The translations under genes and the position numbers were made by a program. Shown in pieces: positions 61,408-64,000 of a stretch of 64,000 bases of DNA. Within the stretch, counting starts at the first letter, position 1; every line of letters starts with the position of its first letter. This DNA is from Verrucomicrobiota bacterium (GTDB lineage: Bacteria; Verrucomicrobiota; Verrucomicrobiia; Limisphaerales; J093). The notes below the pieces were generated by a model that saw only the letters and a list, made by a program, of their open reading frames with translations, was not told the DNA's origin and made no database searches. Location of the stretch: contig JAKLFY010000013.1 of NCBI GenBank assembly GCA_022710935.1, forward strand, positions 1-64,000, written 5' to 3'.

Positions 61408-63507
61408 ATGCTCACACGCGTCCATCTCTGGCTCCTCTTCGCTCTCGTGGCGTGTCTGCCGTCCCGCGCCGCCGAGCCGGCGTGGCCGCTCTTCGCGTTG
61501 TGCATGGACACTCATGACGCGCGCAAACGGTCGCTCGCCGAACAGGCCCAGATGCTCAAAGAACTCGGTTACGCCGGCGCCGGGCACCTGTGGCTCGACC
61601 AGGTGCCGGAACGGCTGAGCACACTCGATGCCGCCGGACTCAAGCTCTACCAGATCTACATCCGTCTCAGCATCGCTCCCGACGCCGCGCCGCCCTATGA
61701 GGCACGCCTCAAGGAAACACTTCCCCTGCTCCGCGGGCGCAACACCATGCTCGCCCTGCTCGTGACAGGTGGGAAACCGTCCGACCCCGCCGGCGACGCG
61801 CGCGCGGTCGAACTCGTCCGCGAGATCGCCGCCCTCGCGGCGCCGCATGGCATCGCGATCGCCCTCTATCCCCACGTGAACGACTGGCTCGAACGCGTCG
61901 AGGACGCGCTGCGCGTCGCGACCCAGGCCGACCGTCCGAACGTGGGGGTGATGTTCAACCTCTGTCATTGGCTCAAGGTGGATGAGGAAAAGAACCTCGA
62001 ACCGTTGCTCGAAGCGGTCGGCCCCCGCCTGTTCGCCGTCAGCATCAACGGTTCGGACGGCAGCGCCGAGGTGAAATCGGGCACCGGCCGCTGGATCGAG
62101 CCGCTCGATACCGGGAGTTACGACCTGGCCGGTCTGCTGGGCTCTCTGCGCAAAGTCGGTTACAAGGGGCCCGTGGGCCTGCAATGCTACGGGATCCCCG
62201 GAGACGCCCGCGACCACCTCGCCCGCTCCATGGCCGCCTGGCGCGCCATGGTCCCGACGACACCGGATTCCTCGCCAGGGGTGGACGAGCAGCAGGTCCC
62301 GCGCGCCATGCGCTCGGCCATGAAAGACCGGCCGCACCTGCGCGTCGGTGTGCGGGACGCGGACATCGTGGGCAGCGACAACCGCGCATTGCAGGCGGCG
62401 GTCGATTACGTGGCCGGCCTGGGCGGCGGCGCGGTCGAGATCGGCGCGGGCGAGTACACGATGCGCGATTCTCTCCATCTGCGCCCGTTCGTCACCGTCC
62501 GCGGCGTGAAGGGCAAGACAGTGCTGCGCAAGGCCAAGGCGGCGGTCTCGCCGCTGGCCCTCGATGGCGATTACGGCGAGGAACAGATCACCGTGGCCGA
62601 TCCGGATGGTTTCCGGATCGGGGATGGGGTGGCCATCTGGGACAGTCACTCCGGCGGATTCCACACCACCGTCGCGCGGATCACAGGCCGCAACGGCAAC
62701 ACGTTTTCGATCAGCAAGCCCCTCAACGCCGACTGCATGATCGCCAACCGCGCGCAGGCGGCCACGGTGTTCCCCGTCGTCAGCGGCTATGATCTCGAAG
62801 GGGCGCGCATCGAGGATCTGGTGATCGAGGGCAACAAGGGCGCCAACGTGGCCCTGAACGGATGCCGCGGCGCCGGCATCTTCCTCTATCGCGGCTTTGG
62901 GACGGTGATCGAGCGTTGCGTGGTGCGCGACTATCACGGCGACGGCTTGAGCTTCCAGCAGTCCAACGACGTCGTCGTTCAGGATTGCGTCATCGAAGGA
63001 AACGCGGCCTTGGGGCTGCACCCGGGGAGCGGTTCCCAGCGCCCCGTGGTCCGGCGCTGCATCGCCCGCCACAACGGAGAAGACGGTTTGTTCCTCTGCT
63101 GGCGCGTCCGGCACGGTCTGTTCGAGAACAACCTCATCGAAAACAACGGCCGCTTTGGCATCTCGATTGGCCACAAGGACAGCGACAACCTGCTCCGGGA
63201 AAACGAGGTGCGGGCCAACCGCCAGGACGGCGTCTTCTTCCGCGAGGAAACCCTCGGCATGGCCGCCCACCGGAATCGACTCGAACGAAACGTGATCGAG
63301 AACAACGGCCAGGCCAACGACGTCGCGGGCATCCGCGTGCGCGGCCAGACACGGGACCTCGTCTTCCGCCACAACACGATCCGCGACACGCGTTCCCCTG
63401 AAGCGCGCAAACAGACCGTGGGGATTCGAATCGAGGCGGGCGCCGGCCCTGTGATGCTGGAAGACAACCAGATCGAGGCGGATGTGACGATCGAAGATCG
63501 CCGCTAA
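61408..63507 (+). CDS. Exported TIM-barrel/parallel beta-helix fusion protein
   Basis: This 699-residue protein has a signal peptide (MLTRVHLWLLFALVACLPSR). Residues 27-285 form a xylose-isomerase/AP-endonuclease-2-like TIM barrel (MLKELGYAGAGHLWLDQVPE, LYPHVNDWLERVEDALRV, NVGVMFNLCHWLKVDEEKNL, GYKGPVGLQCYGIPG). Residues 310-690 form a right-handed parallel beta-helix with pectate-lyase/NosD-like turns (VEIGAGEYTMRDSLHLRPFV, VIERCVVRDYHGDGLSFQQS, VVVQDCVIEGNAALGLHPGS, FENNLIENNGRFGISIGHKD). An isomerase/epimerase and a polysaccharide-lyase or binding domain are thus joined. The following gene is convergent with a one-base gap. Confidence 0.85.
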   Translation: MLTRVHLWLLFALVACLPSRAAEPAWPLFALCMDTHDARKRSLAEQAQMLKELGYAGAGHLWLDQVPERLSTLDAAGLKLYQIYIRLSIAPDAAPPYEARLKETLPLLRGRNTMLALLVTGGKPSDPAGDARAVELVREIAALAAPHGIAIALYPHVNDWLERVEDALRVATQADRPNVGVMFNLCHWLKVDEEKNLEPLLEAVGPRLFAVSINGSDGSAEVKSGTGRWIEPLDTGSYDLAGLLGSLRKVGYKGPVGLQCYGIPGDARDHLARSMAAWRAMVPTTPDSSPGVDEQQVPRAMRSAMKDRPHLRVGVRDADIVGSDNRALQAAVDYVAGLGGGAVEIGAGEYTMRDSLHLRPFVTVRGVKGKTVLRKAKAAVSPLALDGDYGEEQITVADPDGFRIGDGVAIWDSHSGGFHTTVARITGRNGNTFSISKPLNADCMIANRAQAATVFPVVSGYDLEGARIEDLVIEGNKGANVALNGCRGAGIFLYRGFGTVIERCVVRDYHGDGLSFQQSNDVVVQDCVIEGNAALGLHPGSGSQRPVVRRCIARHNGEDGLFLCWRVRHGLFENNLIENNGRFGISIGHKDSDNLLRENEVRANRQDGVFFREETLGMAAHRNRLERNVIENNGQANDVAGIRVRGQTRDLVFRHNTIRDTRSPEARKQTVGIRIEAGAGPVMLEDNQIEADVTIEDRR

Positions 63508-63508
63508 C

Positions 63509-64000
63509 CTACCCGCCTTCTTCAGACACGCCCCAGAGCCAACCCAGCAGCCAGAAGGCGGTGCCGCCGAGGGCGGGGATGTAGAGGCCGAACTCGACTC
63601 CGCTCTGCAACACCCAGCCGAATACTCCAAGCCATACCGCAAATCGCATCCGGTTGGCGCCGCACCGCCGGTAGAGCAGGACGGCCAACCCGATCACAAA
63701 CGTGCCGTAGGTCGCCAGCCCGACAAAGCCCGAGTCGGACGCCTGTTCGAGATAATCGTTGTGGGTCAGTCGGGCCATCTCCGCTTCCGGCGGTTTGATC
63801 TGGCGATAGGCCACTGCAAAAGTCCCCGGCCCCGAGCCGAAGACGGGGCGATCGGCAAAGGTCTTCCAGGCTGCCCGCCAATACTCCGCGCGGGCGCTGA
63901 CGCTGGTGGCGCCTCTCTGGAAATAGCCCGAGAACCGGACGAAGAAAGCCAGGAGCCCAAGGCTCACCAGGCCGATGATGATGGCTGCCCGCCATCGCTT
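63509..64000 (-). CDS. O-antigen ligase family protein (C-terminal part)
   Basis: The frame is open from the window edge to a stop at 63509-63511. The 163 visible residues carry RAEYWRAAWKTFADRPVFGS, GPGTFAVAYRQIKPPE and THNDYLEQASDSGFVGLATY, the Wzy_C/O-antigen ligase pattern with the periplasmic loop HND motif, and several hydrophobic helices (LLAFFVRFSGYF, GTFVIGLAVLLYRRC). These enzymes polymerise or attach O-antigen or similar polysaccharides at the inner membrane. The N-terminus is beyond the window. Confidence 0.85.
   Translation of the reverse strand, partial: KRWRAAIIIGLVSLGLLAFFVRFSGYFQRGATSVSARAEYWRAAWKTFADRPVFGSGPGTFAVAYRQIKPPEAEMARLTHNDYLEQASDSGFVGLATYGTFVIGLAVLLYRRCGANRMRFAVWLGVFGWVLQSGVEFGLYIPALGGTAFWLLGWLWGVSEEGG

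Overview
The window is GC-rich DNA from a Gram-negative bacterium, most likely a member of the Verrucomicrobiota (inference). Support comes from KdsA (LPS Kdo synthesis), an outer-membrane beta-barrel, an O-antigen ligase fragment, an ASPIC/UnbV FG-GAP protein, a prepilin-type protein with a long globular domain, a DUF5054/GH38-like enzyme, secreted lectin/Ig-repeat proteins sharing a C-terminal module, and many exported enzymes for sugars. No rRNA, tRNA or CRISPR array was seen. Gene density is high on both strands, and long antisense frames are common because of the base composition.

Layout. 1-652: no intact gene, but a short frame like the N-terminus of a type III DNA methylase. 653-14366: an LTA-synthase-like membrane sulfatase, an ASPIC/FG-GAP protein with two modules, kdsA (opposite strand), a large secreted lectin/Ig/PA14-like protein and an SGNH-hydrolase/TPR membrane protein. 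14481-26582: proA, a 2045-residue alpha-2-macroglobulin (opposite strand), then gluQ, lspA and miaA, followed by an internally deleted type IIG restriction-modification gene and an unknown ORF. 26583-35690: a hairpin-rich repeat element, a GH38-like enzyme, a second lectin/Ig protein, an M48 lipoprotein protease and RNase D. 35691-42034: a second copy of the hairpin element and a decayed type I restriction locus (truncated hsdM, fic, full-length hsdS, a HigB toxin with a HigA-ImmA/IrrE fusion, truncated hsdR). 42105-55138: exported or metabolic genes, including an isochorismatase/ThuA-like fusion, nitroreductase, MBL-fold hydrolase, AraC regulator, alpha/alpha-toroid exoprotein, outer-membrane barrel, glycoside-hydrolase-like protein and TauE/SafE transporter. 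55139-58955: a Pro/His-rich exported protein, a MITE-like palindromic element, a ceramidase-like protein, a pseudopilin and a lipoprotein with a repeat inserted in its 5' end. 59171-63507: a compact same-strand cluster of two Tat-signal oxidoreductase-like proteins and a TIM-barrel/beta-helix fusion. The window ends inside an O-antigen ligase gene.

Three themes stand out. First, at least three restriction-modification systems (type I, type IIG, possibly type III) survive only as fragments, and the toxin-antitoxin and Fic genes placed among the type I remnants look intact. Second, the window holds several families of short non-coding repeats: hairpin elements with shared inverted ends, a GGAGTGCGG hairpin family, a palindromic MITE-like element and a 33-nt dispersed repeat. 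Third, three tandem arrays all have 7-bp units, and two of them lie inside coding frames where a change in unit number would shift the frame.
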